NCBI RefSeq assembly: GCF_000377205.1
Contig: NZ_KB897910.1
Span: forward strand, 1 to 64,000
Reading direction: 5' to 3'
DNA: 64,000 nt
Origin: Thioalkalivibrio sp. ALJ3
Lineage (GTDB): Bacteria > Pseudomonadota > Gammaproteobacteria > Ectothiorhodospirales > Ectothiorhodospiraceae
Position numbers and translations under genes: made by a program. Each line of letters begins with the position of its first letter. Within the stretch, counting starts at the first letter, position 1. Positions 21,717 through 30,438 of the stretch are shown piece by piece. The notes under the pieces are model-generated. The model did no database searches. It saw only the letters and a program-made list of their open reading frames with translations, and was not told the origin of the DNA.

Positions 21717-23910
21717 AAGACGCTTCCCTTGGGGCCTTCTGGGCATGGGCCTGCTGTTTCTGCTGCTGCTGACCTCGCTGGTGGTCATGGGCGGGGCGGC
21801 GCAGGATCAGGCCCGCTTCGAGCAGCTGTTCCTGTGGCTGCTGGTATTCCATGCCGCAATCCTCCTGGTGCTGGGTGGCCTGATCATCCACCAGTTCGTG
21901 CGTATGGTCGCCCAGTATCGCCAGGGTGTGCCCGGCAGCCGCCTGACACTGCGGCTGGTCGGGGGGTTCATGCTCGTCGCGGTGTTGCCCGTATCGGTGG
22001 TCTATTACTTTTCCTTCGAGTTTCTGAACGAGGGTGTGGACTCCTGGTTTGACGTACGCGTGGACTCCGCGCTGGAAGACGCCCTGGAACTGTCGCGCTC
22101 GTCGCTGGATCTGCGCGTGCGCCAGCTGGCCACCGAGACGCAGGAGATGATGAGCGAGCTGGAAGGGGTCTCCGAGGGCCTGGTCCCGCTGGCGCTGAAT
22201 GACTACCGCCGCCAGGTTGGAGCCCAGGAACTGACCCTGGTCGGCTCCAACAACCGCATCATTGCCTCCTCCACCGACAGCCCGATCCGCCGCCTGCCGA
22301 GTCCTCCGGGGGCCGATATCCTGATGCGGGTGCGCCCGGAGCAGCCGTATTCGCGGCTGGAACCGCAGCCCGATGGCTCGCTCGTGATTCGCGTGGTGGC
22401 CACTACCAGCAGTCGGCGCCCGGGGGCGGAGAACCGCATCCTGCAGGGGATCTATCCGGTGGACCCGCGCATGTCGGCCCTGTCGCAGCGGGTGGAGGAT
22501 GCCTTCGCCGGTTACCGCGAGTTCGCCTACCTGCGCGGTCCGATCATTCAGGGGTTTATCTTTACCCTGTCGCTGGCCCTGGCGATCTCGCTGATGGCGG
22601 CCCTGTGGGCCGGCCTGCTGGTCGCGCGGCGCATGGTGCGTCCGATCTCCGATCTGGTGCAGGGGACACGACTGGTGGCGGCCGGGGACTATTCCACCCG
22701 CCTGGCCGTGCAGCGGGCGGACGAGCTGGGCTTTCTCGTGCAGTCGTTCAACGCCATGACCCGAACGCTGAACGAGGCGCGTGACGAGGCCGAACGCAAC
22801 CGTCGTCTGCTGGACGCCGAGCGCGCGTATCTGGAGAGTGTCCTGCAGCATCTTCGTTCCGGCGTGCTGGCGCTGGACGGCAGTCTGCGCCTGCGCACCG
22901 CCAATGAAGCCGCCGGCCAGATCCTGGAGTGCAACCTGCAGGGTGCGCGCACCCGGTCGATCTCCGAGCTGGGCATCGAATGCCCGCTGGTGGGGCAGTT
23001 CTTCGAGGCGATCAACGATGCCCTGGCGCGCCAGGAAGACGAGTGGTCACGGCAGGTCGTTGTCTTCACCCGCTCCGGGCGCAAGGTGCTGATGACGCGC
23101 GCCGTCTGGCTGCCGACCTCGGGCTCCAGCCGCGGCCTTCACGCGATCGTGTTCGATGACATGACCGAGTTCCTGAAGGCGCAGCGCGACGCTGCCTGGG
23201 GCGAGGTGGCCCGGCGTCTGGCACACGAGATCAAGAATCCGCTGACCCCCATCCAGCTCTCCGCCGAACGCCTGTCGCGCCGACTGGGCAAGGTCCTGGA
23301 CGGCGCCGACCGCGAGGTCCTGGATCGTGCGACCAGTACCATCATTCAGCAGGTGGAGGCGATGAAGACACTGGTCAATGCCTTCCGTGATTACGCCCAG
23401 GCCCCGCGACTGGAGCTGGGGTCGGTGGACCTGAACCAGCTGATTCAGGATGTCTGCGAGCTGTATGTCGACTCCGACGGCCATTCCCTGGTGGAAACCG
23501 AACTGGAGCCGGATTTGCCCGGGATTCGTGGTGACGCCGGGCGCCTGCGTCAGTTGCTGCACAACCTGATCAAGAACGCGCTGGAGGCCGGCAAGGGCCA
23601 GGACACGTTCGCGGTGCATATCGCGACCGCCTATCTCGACGACCCGGCCGGGCCGCACATCGAACTGTGCGTGACCGATACCGGCCCGGGGATCAAGCCC
23701 GAGCTCCTGGAACGCATCTTCGAGCCCTACACGACGGACAAGCCACGTGGAACCGGTCTCGGTTTGGCGGTTGCACAGAAGATCGTCGAGGAACATGGCG
23801 GCATGATTGAGTGCCATAATGCACCGGCGGGCGAAGGCGGGGCCGTCTTTCGCATCCGCATCCCGGTGGAACATACCCCGCAGGCCCTGGCCCACGAGGA
23901 ACGGGAATGA
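21691..23910 (+). CDS. ntrY: NtrY-type membrane sensor histidine kinase
   Basis: About 739 residues. Several N-terminal membrane helices and a periplasmic-like segment lead to HAMP (about 313-367), PAS, and a HisKA phosphoacceptor at LAHEIKNPLTPIQL (His near 512). The ATPase boxes are HNLIKNALEAG, VTDTGPGI and GTGLGLAVA. The start is uncertain: GTG 21691 and TTG 21700 lie within the repeat element's right end, while ATG 21745 would begin inside the first helix. It overlaps ntrX by 4 nt. NtrYX pairs respond to nitrogen or redox state in other bacteria. Confidence 0.9.
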   Translation: MFTLISVSLRRFPWGLLGMGLLFLLLLTSLVVMGGAAQDQARFEQLFLWLLVFHAAILLVLGGLIIHQFVRMVAQYRQGVPGSRLTLRLVGGFMLVAVLPVSVVYYFSFEFLNEGVDSWFDVRVDSALEDALELSRSSLDLRVRQLATETQEMMSELEGVSEGLVPLALNDYRRQVGAQELTLVGSNNRIIASSTDSPIRRLPSPPGADILMRVRPEQPYSRLEPQPDGSLVIRVVATTSSRRPGAENRILQGIYPVDPRMSALSQRVEDAFAGYREFAYLRGPIIQGFIFTLSLALAISLMAALWAGLLVARRMVRPISDLVQGTRLVAAGDYSTRLAVQRADELGFLVQSFNAMTRTLNEARDEAERNRRLLDAERAYLESVLQHLRSGVLALDGSLRLRTANEAAGQILECNLQGARTRSISELGIECPLVGQFFEAINDALARQEDEWSRQVVVFTRSGRKVLMTRAVWLPTSGSSRGLHAIVFDDMTEFLKAQRDAAWGEVARRLAHEIKNPLTPIQLSAERLSRRLGKVLDGADREVLDRATSTIIQQVEAMKTLVNAFRDYAQAPRLELGSVDLNQLIQDVCELYVDSDGHSLVETELEPDLPGIRGDAGRLRQLLHNLIKNALEAGKGQDTFAVHIATAYLDDPAGPHIELCVTDTGPGIKPELLERIFEPYTTDKPRGTGLGLAVAQKIVEEHGGMIECHNAPAGEGGAVFRIRIPVEHTPQALAHEERE

Positions 23911-25286
23911 GCGAACCGTACGTACTGGTCGTCGACGACGAACCGGATATCCGGATGTTGCTGCAGGATGTCCTTGAGGACGAGGGCTACCAGGTGGCGC
24001 TGGCCGGCTCGGTCGCCGAGGCCAAGGCCCAGCGACGGAGTCGGCGGCCGGATCTGATCCTGCTCGATGTCTGGATGCCGGACGGCGACGGGATTTCGCT
24101 GCTCAAGGAGTGGGGCGACGACGAGGGCCTGCCCTGTCCGGTGGTGATGATCTCCGGGCATGGGAACGTGGAGACTGCGGTCGATGCCACGCGCCTGGGC
24201 GCCTACGACTTCATCGAAAAGCCGCTGTCGATCGACAAGCTGCTGATCACGCTGAACAACGCCCTGGAGGCCGCCCGCCTGCAGCGCGAGAACGTGGGCC
24301 TGAAACGCCACGCCGGTACCGTCGCCGACCCGGTGGGCGGCAGTGCGGTCATGGTGAACCTGCGCGATCAGGTGCAGCGCATGGCGCAGCACGACACCTG
24401 GGTGCTGATCACCGGAGAGCCCGGGGTGGGCAAGCAGACCTTCGCCCGCCTGCTGCATGCGCGCAGTGCGCGCCGGGACAGTCCGTTCATTGTCGTCTCG
24501 GTCGGTTCGCTGTCCGGCGACGAGGCCGTGGCCGAGTTGTTCGGCAGCGAGCAGGGCGACCGCGTGCGCTATGGCTTGCTGGAGCAGGCCGCAGGTGGTG
24601 TGCTGTTTCTCGACGAGGTCGCCGAGATGGACATGCAGACACAGGGCCGGCTACTGCATGCCCTGGACACCCAGCGCATTACCCGCATCGGGGGCGATCA
24701 GCCGATCAGCGTCAATGTACGGGTGATTGCCGCCAGCCAGCACGATCTCGGCGAGGCGGTGGAACAGGGCCGGTTTCGCGAGGATCTGTACTACCGGCTG
24801 AATGTCCTGCCCCTGGCGATCCCGCCACTGCGCGAGCACGCGGAGGACATCCCGGAGCTGCTCGACTACCATATGCGCCATCTGCACCAGCAGGAAGGCC
24901 TGCCGATGCGGGCGTTTCAGCGCCCGGCGCTGGAGCGGATGCAGCAGTATCATTGGCCCGGCAATGTGCGCGAACTGCGCAATCTGGTGCAACGGCTGAT
25001 GATCCTCGGCTCCGGTGACGAGATTACGCGCGACGAGGTCGAACGCACCCTGACCGGGCAGCCGCAGCGCGGCGAGGAGTTCGAAGAGGGGGTGCTGGCG
25101 ATCCCGGATCTGCCGCTGCGCGAGGCGCGCGAGCAGTTCGAGCGCGAGTATCTGATTCAGCAGCTGGAGCGCTCGGAAGGCAACATGACACGGCTGGCCG
25201 AGCGGGTGGGACTGGAGCGTACCCACCTCTATCGCAAGTTCAAGGCACTGGGCATCGATCCAAAACGGGTGAAGGCCGACGGCTGA
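23907..25286 (+). CDS. ntrX: NtrX-type response regulator lacking the GAFTGA loop
   Basis: A 459-residue regulator with a receiver domain (phosphoacceptor Asp54 in ILLDVWMPDG), an AAA+ domain (Walker A GEPGVGKQ near 170-177, Walker B GVLFLDEVAEM near 231-241) and a Fis-type helix-turn-helix (RLAERVGLERTHLYRKF). The GAFTGA loop that contacts sigma-54 should follow ELFG near residue 215, but the sequence reads ELFGSEQGDRVRYGLLEQ. It may thus act without sigma-54 remodelling. Cognate kinase overlaps upstream. Confidence 0.93.
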   Translation: MSEPYVLVVDDEPDIRMLLQDVLEDEGYQVALAGSVAEAKAQRRSRRPDLILLDVWMPDGDGISLLKEWGDDEGLPCPVVMISGHGNVETAVDATRLGAYDFIEKPLSIDKLLITLNNALEAARLQRENVGLKRHAGTVADPVGGSAVMVNLRDQVQRMAQHDTWVLITGEPGVGKQTFARLLHARSARRDSPFIVVSVGSLSGDEAVAELFGSEQGDRVRYGLLEQAAGGVLFLDEVAEMDMQTQGRLLHALDTQRITRIGGDQPISVNVRVIAASQHDLGEAVEQGRFREDLYYRLNVLPLAIPPLREHAEDIPELLDYHMRHLHQQEGLPMRAFQRPALERMQQYHWPGNVRELRNLVQRLMILGSGDEITRDEVERTLTGQPQRGEEFEEGVLAIPDLPLREAREQFEREYLIQQLERSEGNMTRLAERVGLERTHLYRKFKALGIDPKRVKADG

Positions 25287-25340
25287 GGCTCTGGTCGTTT
25301 TCCTGGCACGGCGCCCTGACATCTCCGGGACGGGAGACGC

Positions 25341-26720
25341 ATGAAGCACATCATTATCCTCGGCGCGGGGCAGGTGGGCCAGTCACTGGCCGAGGCCCTG
25401 AGCGCCGACGGCATCGACATCACCATCGTCGACTCCCGCGCTGAGCGCCTGGCCGAGCTGGAGGATCAGTTCGACATCAAGACGGTGAATGGCTTCGCCT
25501 CGCACCCGAGCGTGTTGGAGGCCGCGGGCGCGCAGGATGCTTCGATGGTCATTGCGGTGACCGACTCCGACGAGGTGAACATGATCGCCTGTCAGGTCGC
25601 CTCCACCCTGTTCAATGTCGAAACCAAGATCGCCCGTGTGCGCTCGCGGGACTACCACGAGACCCCGGAGCTGTTCGCCCAGGATGCGATGCCGGTGGAT
25701 ATGCTGATCTCGCCGGAGGCGATCGTCACCCGCCACATCCATCGCCTGATCGAGCACCCAGGCTCGCTGCAGGTGCTGGAGTTCGCCGAAGGACTGGTGT
25801 CGCTGGTCGGCGTGCGGGCCTACTACGGTGGCCCGCTGGTCGGACACGAGCTGAAGAACCTCAAAAGCGATATGCCCGGCATCCATACGCGGGTCGCGGC
25901 GATTTTTCGCAAGAACCGCTCCATCCAGCCGGATGGCGATACCGTAATCGAGGTCGACGACGAGGTCTTCTTTGTTGCCGCGAAGAAGAACATCCGCGCG
26001 GTGACCTCGGAGCTGCGCAAGATGGAGAAGCCGTACAAGCGCATCATGATCGCCGGAGGTGGCAATATCGGCGAGCGCCTGGCGGAGACGCTGAGCAAGC
26101 GCTACCGAGTCAAGGTGATCGAGCGCGATCCGGACCGCGCCGACCACCTGGCGCGTTCGCTGCCCGGCAATGTGCTGGTCCTGCATGGCGACAGCGCGGA
26201 CGACCGCTTCCTCGAATCGATCGGCATCGAGAACAACGATGTCTTCTGCGCCGTAACCAACGACGATCAGGCGAACATCTTTGCCGGCATGCTGGCCAAG
26301 CGCTGGGGTGTGCGCAAGGTGATGTCGCTGATCAATCGCCCGAGCTACGTGGACCTGCTGCAAAGCGGCACGATCGATGTCGCGATCTCGCCGCAGCAGG
26401 CGACCATCAGCGCGCTTTTGGCGCGTGTGCGCGAGGGCGGAACGGCCACCGTGCATACCCTGCGCCGCGGGGCCGCCGAGGCGATCGAGACGGTGGTGAA
26501 CGGCGATGCCCGCACCTCGCAGGTGGTGGGCCGGCGGATCGAGGAGATCGATTTCCCCGAGGGCACGAGTGTGGGTGCGGTGGTGCGTGGCGAGGACGTG
26601 ATCATCCCGCACCACGATACGGTAATCGAGGCCGGCGACCACGTGATCCTGTTCCTGACCGACCGGCGCAAGGTCAAGCAGGTGCAGCGCCTGTTCCAGC
26701 CCTCCGCGCTGTTTTTCTAG
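25341..26720 (+). CDS. trkA: Trk potassium uptake regulatory subunit TrkA
   Basis: A 459-residue peripheral membrane protein that gates the TrkH K+ channel. It has two RCK repeats, each with an NAD-binding Rossmann motif (GAGQVGQSLAEAL near the N-terminus, GGGNIGERLAETL at mid-protein) and a TrkA_C lobe. It lies 54 nt after ntrX and 13 nt before trkH. The rsmB-trkA linkage is also seen in E. coli. Confidence 0.96.
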   Translation: MKHIIILGAGQVGQSLAEALSADGIDITIVDSRAERLAELEDQFDIKTVNGFASHPSVLEAAGAQDASMVIAVTDSDEVNMIACQVASTLFNVETKIARVRSRDYHETPELFAQDAMPVDMLISPEAIVTRHIHRLIEHPGSLQVLEFAEGLVSLVGVRAYYGGPLVGHELKNLKSDMPGIHTRVAAIFRKNRSIQPDGDTVIEVDDEVFFVAAKKNIRAVTSELRKMEKPYKRIMIAGGGNIGERLAETLSKRYRVKVIERDPDRADHLARSLPGNVLVLHGDSADDRFLESIGIENNDVFCAVTNDDQANIFAGMLAKRWGVRKVMSLINRPSYVDLLQSGTIDVAISPQQATISALLARVREGGTATVHTLRRGAAEAIETVVNGDARTSQVVGRRIEEIDFPEGTSVGAVVRGEDVIIPHHDTVIEAGDHVILFLTDRRKVKQVQRLFQPSALFF

Positions 26721-26733
26721 GTCGTCCTGGCCG

Positions 26734-28188
26734 ATGCTCCATTTCGCATCCACTGCCCGCCTGCTTGGGGTCCTGCTGACCCTGTTCAGCCTGACGATGC
26801 TGCCGCCGGCAGCCATCGGCTTTCTCTATGGCGAATCCACCGCCTGGGTGTTTCTGCAGGCGTTTGCGTTGTTGCTGCTGATCGGCGGGATCCTGTGGAG
26901 CTCGCTGTACAAGGCGCGCTGCGATCTGCAGGTGCGCGACGGTTTCATCCTGGTCGTACTGTTCTGGCTGGGGCTGGGCATTGCCGGGGCGGCACCGCTG
27001 GTGCTGGACCCGAACCTGCCGGTGTCGTTCACCGACGCGGTGTTCGAGTCGATGTCCGGGCTCACCACCACCGGCGCGACGGTGCTCACCGGGCTGGACG
27101 ACCTGCCGCGCGCGATCCTGTGGTACCGCCAGCAGCTGCAGTGGCTGGGCGGCATGGGGATCATCGTGCTGGCGGTGGCGATCCTGCCGCTGCTGGGCGT
27201 GGGCGGTATGCAGCTGTTCAAGGCCGAAACCCCCGGCCCGATCCGCGACAACAAGCTGACCCCGCGCATCGCCGAGACCGCGCGCAACCTCTGGTATATC
27301 TACCTGGGTCTGACCGTGGCCTGTGCGCTGGCCTACTGGGCCGCCGGGATGGAGGCCTTCGACGCGGTCGGGCATGCGTTTTCGACCATCGCGATCGGGG
27401 GGTTCTCCACCTACGATGCCAGCATCGGGCACTTCGATTCGGTGGCAATCGAGACGGTCGCGATCGCGTTCATGATCCTCGGCGGGATGAATTTCGCGCT
27501 GCACTTTCTGGTGCTGCACCGCGCGACCTGGAAGCCGTATCAGCGTGACGAGGAACTACGCACCTATCTGATCCTGCTCGTCTCCGCCGCCGTGATCGTG
27601 GTCGGCTACATGCTGTGGAGCGGCTTTGCCACCGACACGAACGACGCGCTGCGGCGCGGGGTCTTCCACGTGGTGTCGGTGGCGACTACCTCGGGCTTTA
27701 CCACCGATGCCTTCTATCTGTGGCCGGGCTTCCTGCCGGTGCTGCTGATCTTCCTGTCGTTCATCGGGGCCTGCACCGGATCCACTGGTGGCGGGATGAA
27801 GGTGGTGCGCGTACTGCTGCTGGTCAAGCAGGGACTGCGCGAGATCAAGCGCCTGATCCATCCCCATGCCCGGATCGCGGTGAAGGTGAACGGCAAGGAA
27901 GCGCCCGACCGCGTGGTCCAGGCGGTCTGGGGCTTCCTCGCCGCCTACGTGATGGTCTTCGTGGTAATGATGCTGCTGATCATGGCCTCCGGGCTGGATC
28001 AGGTCACCTCGTTTTCCGCGGTGGCCGCGACTCTGAACAACCTCGGCCCCGGGCTGGGCGAGGTTGGGGCCAACTACGCCTCGATCAACGACTTCAGCAA
28101 GTGGGTGCTGGTGCTGGCGATGCTGATGGGCCGGCTGGAAATCTTTACCGTGCTGGTGCTTCTGTCGCCCGCCTTCTGGCGGCGTTAG
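26734..28188 (+). CDS. trkH: Trk potassium transporter membrane subunit TrkH
   Basis: A 484-residue polytopic membrane protein forming the K+ pore. Selectivity-filter-like P-loops are visible (GLTTTGATVLTG, TIAIGGFSTYD, TTSGFTTD, NNLGPG). Together with the adjacent trkA it makes a complete K+ uptake system, important for osmotic balance in saline habitats. The length equals that of E. coli TrkH/TrkG. Confidence 0.96.
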   Translation: MLHFASTARLLGVLLTLFSLTMLPPAAIGFLYGESTAWVFLQAFALLLLIGGILWSSLYKARCDLQVRDGFILVVLFWLGLGIAGAAPLVLDPNLPVSFTDAVFESMSGLTTTGATVLTGLDDLPRAILWYRQQLQWLGGMGIIVLAVAILPLLGVGGMQLFKAETPGPIRDNKLTPRIAETARNLWYIYLGLTVACALAYWAAGMEAFDAVGHAFSTIAIGGFSTYDASIGHFDSVAIETVAIAFMILGGMNFALHFLVLHRATWKPYQRDEELRTYLILLVSAAVIVVGYMLWSGFATDTNDALRRGVFHVVSVATTSGFTTDAFYLWPGFLPVLLIFLSFIGACTGSTGGGMKVVRVLLLVKQGLREIKRLIHPHARIAVKVNGKEAPDRVVQAVWGFLAAYVMVFVVMMLLIMASGLDQVTSFSAVAATLNNLGPGLGEVGANYASINDFSKWVLVLAMLMGRLEIFTVLVLLSPAFWRR

Positions 28189-28216
28189 CCTGAAGATATC
28201 CAGAAGGAGGAGCCCT

Positions 28217-28555
28217 ATGAGTGACATGATCGAACGCTTCCAGAACATGCTGGATGGCGGACAGGACTCCGCGATGCTGCGTTTTTCGCTGGGCAATGCC
28301 CTGGCGACCGACGGCCAGAAGGAGGCCGCGATCCCGCACCTGGAACGCGCGCTGGAGCTGGATGGTGGCTATTCCGCCGCCTGGAAGCTGCTGGCCAAGA
28401 CCCTCGTCGACCTGGAGCGGCCACAGGCCGCGCTCTCTACCTGCGAGCGCGGCATTGCCATCGCTACCGAGAAGGGCGACCTGCAGGCGGTGAAAGAGAT
28501 GGAGGTCTATGCGAAGCGCGCACGCAAGCAGCTCGACGCGGGCGGGGGCGCATGA
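28217..28555 (+). CDS. Small tetratricopeptide-repeat protein
   Basis: A 112-residue cytosolic protein with about two TPR units (LRFSLGNALATDGQKEAAIPHLERAL and the following AAWKLLAKTLVDLERPQAAL region). It probably mediates a protein-protein contact; the partner is unknown. AAGGAGGAG lies 6 nt before the ATG. It overlaps the acyltransferase gene by 4 nt, so the two are likely co-translated. Confidence 0.85.
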   Translation: MSDMIERFQNMLDGGQDSAMLRFSLGNALATDGQKEAAIPHLERALELDGGYSAAWKLLAKTLVDLERPQAALSTCERGIAIATEKGDLQAVKEMEVYAKRARKQLDAGGGA

Positions 28556-29529
28556 GCGAACCGGCCGGGGAGACCCGCTCGGGCCATGAGGCAGGCGCCT
28601 ATCGGGCCCCGCTGACCGCCCGTCATTTCGCCCCGCGCTACTGGGGCAGCTGGCTGTTGCTGGGCGTGGTCTGGGTGCTGCAGGAGATGCCGCGCCCGGC
28701 CGTGCATGCGTTGGCCCGGGGACTCGGGCGGCTGATCCGCAAGGGCGCCGGGCGCAGCCGCGCGGTGGTGGAGCGCAACCTCGAGCTGTGTTTCCCCGAG
28801 ATGACCCCGGCCGAGCGCGAGAAGCGCATGGAGGCCTATTACCGCTACCAGGCGCAGACCGTGCTGGACTACGGCCTGCTTTGGTTCGGCAAGCCCGGCC
28901 AGCACGCCGCGCGCATCCGAGTCGAGGGGCTGGAACACTACGAGCGCCTGCAGGCGGCCGGCACGCCGGTGATTATCCTCGCCCCGCACTCCCTGGCGCT
29001 GGACTACGGCGGCGTGCGCATGAGCCAGATGTACGACGGCGTGTCGTTCGCCAAGCCGATGAAGAACCCGGTGCTGGAGTGGATCAACCATCGCAGCCGC
29101 ACGCGCTATTCGGGCGACATCTTCGCCCGCGAGCAGGGCCTGCGCCCGGCCATTCGCCAGCTCCGCCGCGGCCGCTTTTTCTATTACCTGCCGGACGAGG
29201 ATCTGGGGGCCGAGGGGGCGGTGTTCGTCGACTTCTTCGGGGTCCCCAAGGCGACGCTCACCGCGCTGGGCCGCCTGGCGCGCATGTCGAAGGCGGCCGT
29301 GCTGCCCAGCTTCGTCTGGTACGACTCGGTGGCGGACCAGTACGTGATGCGCCTGTGGCCGCCGCTCGAGGGCTTCCCCAGCGGCGATGACCATGCCGAC
29401 ACCCGGCAGATGAACCAGGCCATCGAGCGCGGGGTCACGCAGGCCCCGGCCCAGTACCTGTGGTCCATGCGTCTGTTCCGCACCCGCCCCGAGGGCGAGC
29501 CCCCGCTCTACCCCAGCCGCAAGCGCTGA
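28552..29529 (+). CDS. Lipid A late acyltransferase family protein (LpxL/HtrB-like)
   Basis: A 325-residue membrane-anchored acyltransferase of the LpxL/LpxM superfamily. It has one N-terminal hydrophobic segment (SWLLLGVVWVLQEM) and the catalytic H-x4-D motif in APHSLALDYGG. The block YYLPDEDLGAEGAVFVDFFG is family-typical. It likely adds a secondary acyl chain to lipid A or a related lipid; chain specificity cannot be read here. Upstream TPR gene overlaps; nei follows 13 nt later. Confidence 0.88.
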   Translation: MSEPAGETRSGHEAGAYRAPLTARHFAPRYWGSWLLLGVVWVLQEMPRPAVHALARGLGRLIRKGAGRSRAVVERNLELCFPEMTPAEREKRMEAYYRYQAQTVLDYGLLWFGKPGQHAARIRVEGLEHYERLQAAGTPVIILAPHSLALDYGGVRMSQMYDGVSFAKPMKNPVLEWINHRSRTRYSGDIFAREQGLRPAIRQLRRGRFFYYLPDEDLGAEGAVFVDFFGVPKATLTALGRLARMSKAAVLPSFVWYDSVADQYVMRLWPPLEGFPSGDDHADTRQMNQAIERGVTQAPAQYLWSMRLFRTRPEGEPPLYPSRKR

Positions 29530-29542
29530 TCGTCCGGCCGCG

Positions 29543-30364
29543 ATGCCCGAAGGCGATACCATCCACAAGCTGGCCCGGGCGCTGGGTCCGGTGCTGACCG
29601 GTGCTGCGCTGGAGTCTGTGTTGACCCGGTCGCGGTGTGGTGAGGCACTGGTGGAGCATGGGGCCATGGCTGCGCGTAACGTGAGTGCGCGCGGCAAGCA
29701 CCTGCTGATCGAGCTCAATGACGCCTCGGGCCGCGCCTGGCAGCTGCGCACGCACCTGGGGATGTACGGGACGTGGCACCAGTATGCGCCCGGGGCCGCC
29801 TGGCACAAGCCGGAGCACCAGGCCTGGGCCGTGCTGCGACTGGCGGACCGGGTGCTGGTCTGTTTCCATCCGCGCGAACTCGCCTGGCAGCCACAGCCGG
29901 AGGGGCGCGGCGACCCGGAGCGACTGGATGCACGCGTGGGGCCGGATCTGCTGGACCCGGAGGTCGACCTGACCGCCGTCGTACGACGTGTGCGCACCCG
30001 CAGCGACCCCGCGCGACCCGTCCTGGACGTGCTGCTGGATCAGTCGCTGGCGTCCGGCATCGGGAACATCTACAAGTCGGAGGTGCTGTTCCTGCTCGGG
30101 CGATATCCACTCGACCCGGTCGGTGTGATTGCGGATGACGAGCTCCTGGCGCTCTACCGCGAAGCGGCGCGCCTGTTGCGGCGCAACCTCAAGCCCGGTC
30201 CACGCATCACGCGCGAACGGGCCGAGACGGACGAGTATCTACTCGTGTACGGGCGCGGCGGGCAGGCCTGCCGCACGTGCGGGACAGCGGTGGAGCGTGC
30301 GCTCGCGGGCGAGCACCTGCGTTCCACCTACTGGTGCCCGTCCTGTCAGCCAGGGAAACATTGA
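29543..30364 (+). CDS. nei: Nei-type endonuclease VIII (Fpg/Nei family DNA glycosylase)
   Basis: A 273-residue base-excision repair glycosylase/AP lyase. The N-terminus MPEGDTIHK (catalytic Pro2, Glu3) is the Nei variant, not the MPELPE of Fpg. Lys52 sits in ARGKHLLI, the helix-two-turn-helix has SGIGNIYKSEVLF, and a zinc finger has CRTCG and CPSC. The last residues (PGKH) and the TGA stop lie inside the palindromic repeat at 30350-30379, so the native C-terminus was probably altered by a few residues. Confidence 0.9.
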   Translation: MPEGDTIHKLARALGPVLTGAALESVLTRSRCGEALVEHGAMAARNVSARGKHLLIELNDASGRAWQLRTHLGMYGTWHQYAPGAAWHKPEHQAWAVLRLADRVLVCFHPRELAWQPQPEGRGDPERLDARVGPDLLDPEVDLTAVVRRVRTRSDPARPVLDVLLDQSLASGIGNIYKSEVLFLLGRYPLDPVGVIADDELLALYREAARLLRRNLKPGPRITRERAETDEYLLVYGRGGQACRTCGTAVERALAGEHLRSTYWCPSCQPGKH

Positions 30365-30379
30365 TCAGTGGTTCCCTGG
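30350..30379. repeat. Minimal palindromic form of the MITE-like element
   Basis: CCAGGGAAACATTGATCAGT continuing to GGTTCCCTGG is a near-perfect palindrome made of the two element ends fused head to head around TGATCA. Internal sequence is absent. It carries the nei stop codon. An overlapping perfect hairpin, GGTTCCC-TG-GGGAACC (30370-30385), could act as a transcription stop, though no T-run follows. Confidence 0.75.
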
Positions 30380-30438
30380 GGAACCCCGAGGCGGGTAGGG
30401 GCCACCAACGGGTACGGACCTAGGCGAGGGCAGGGATT

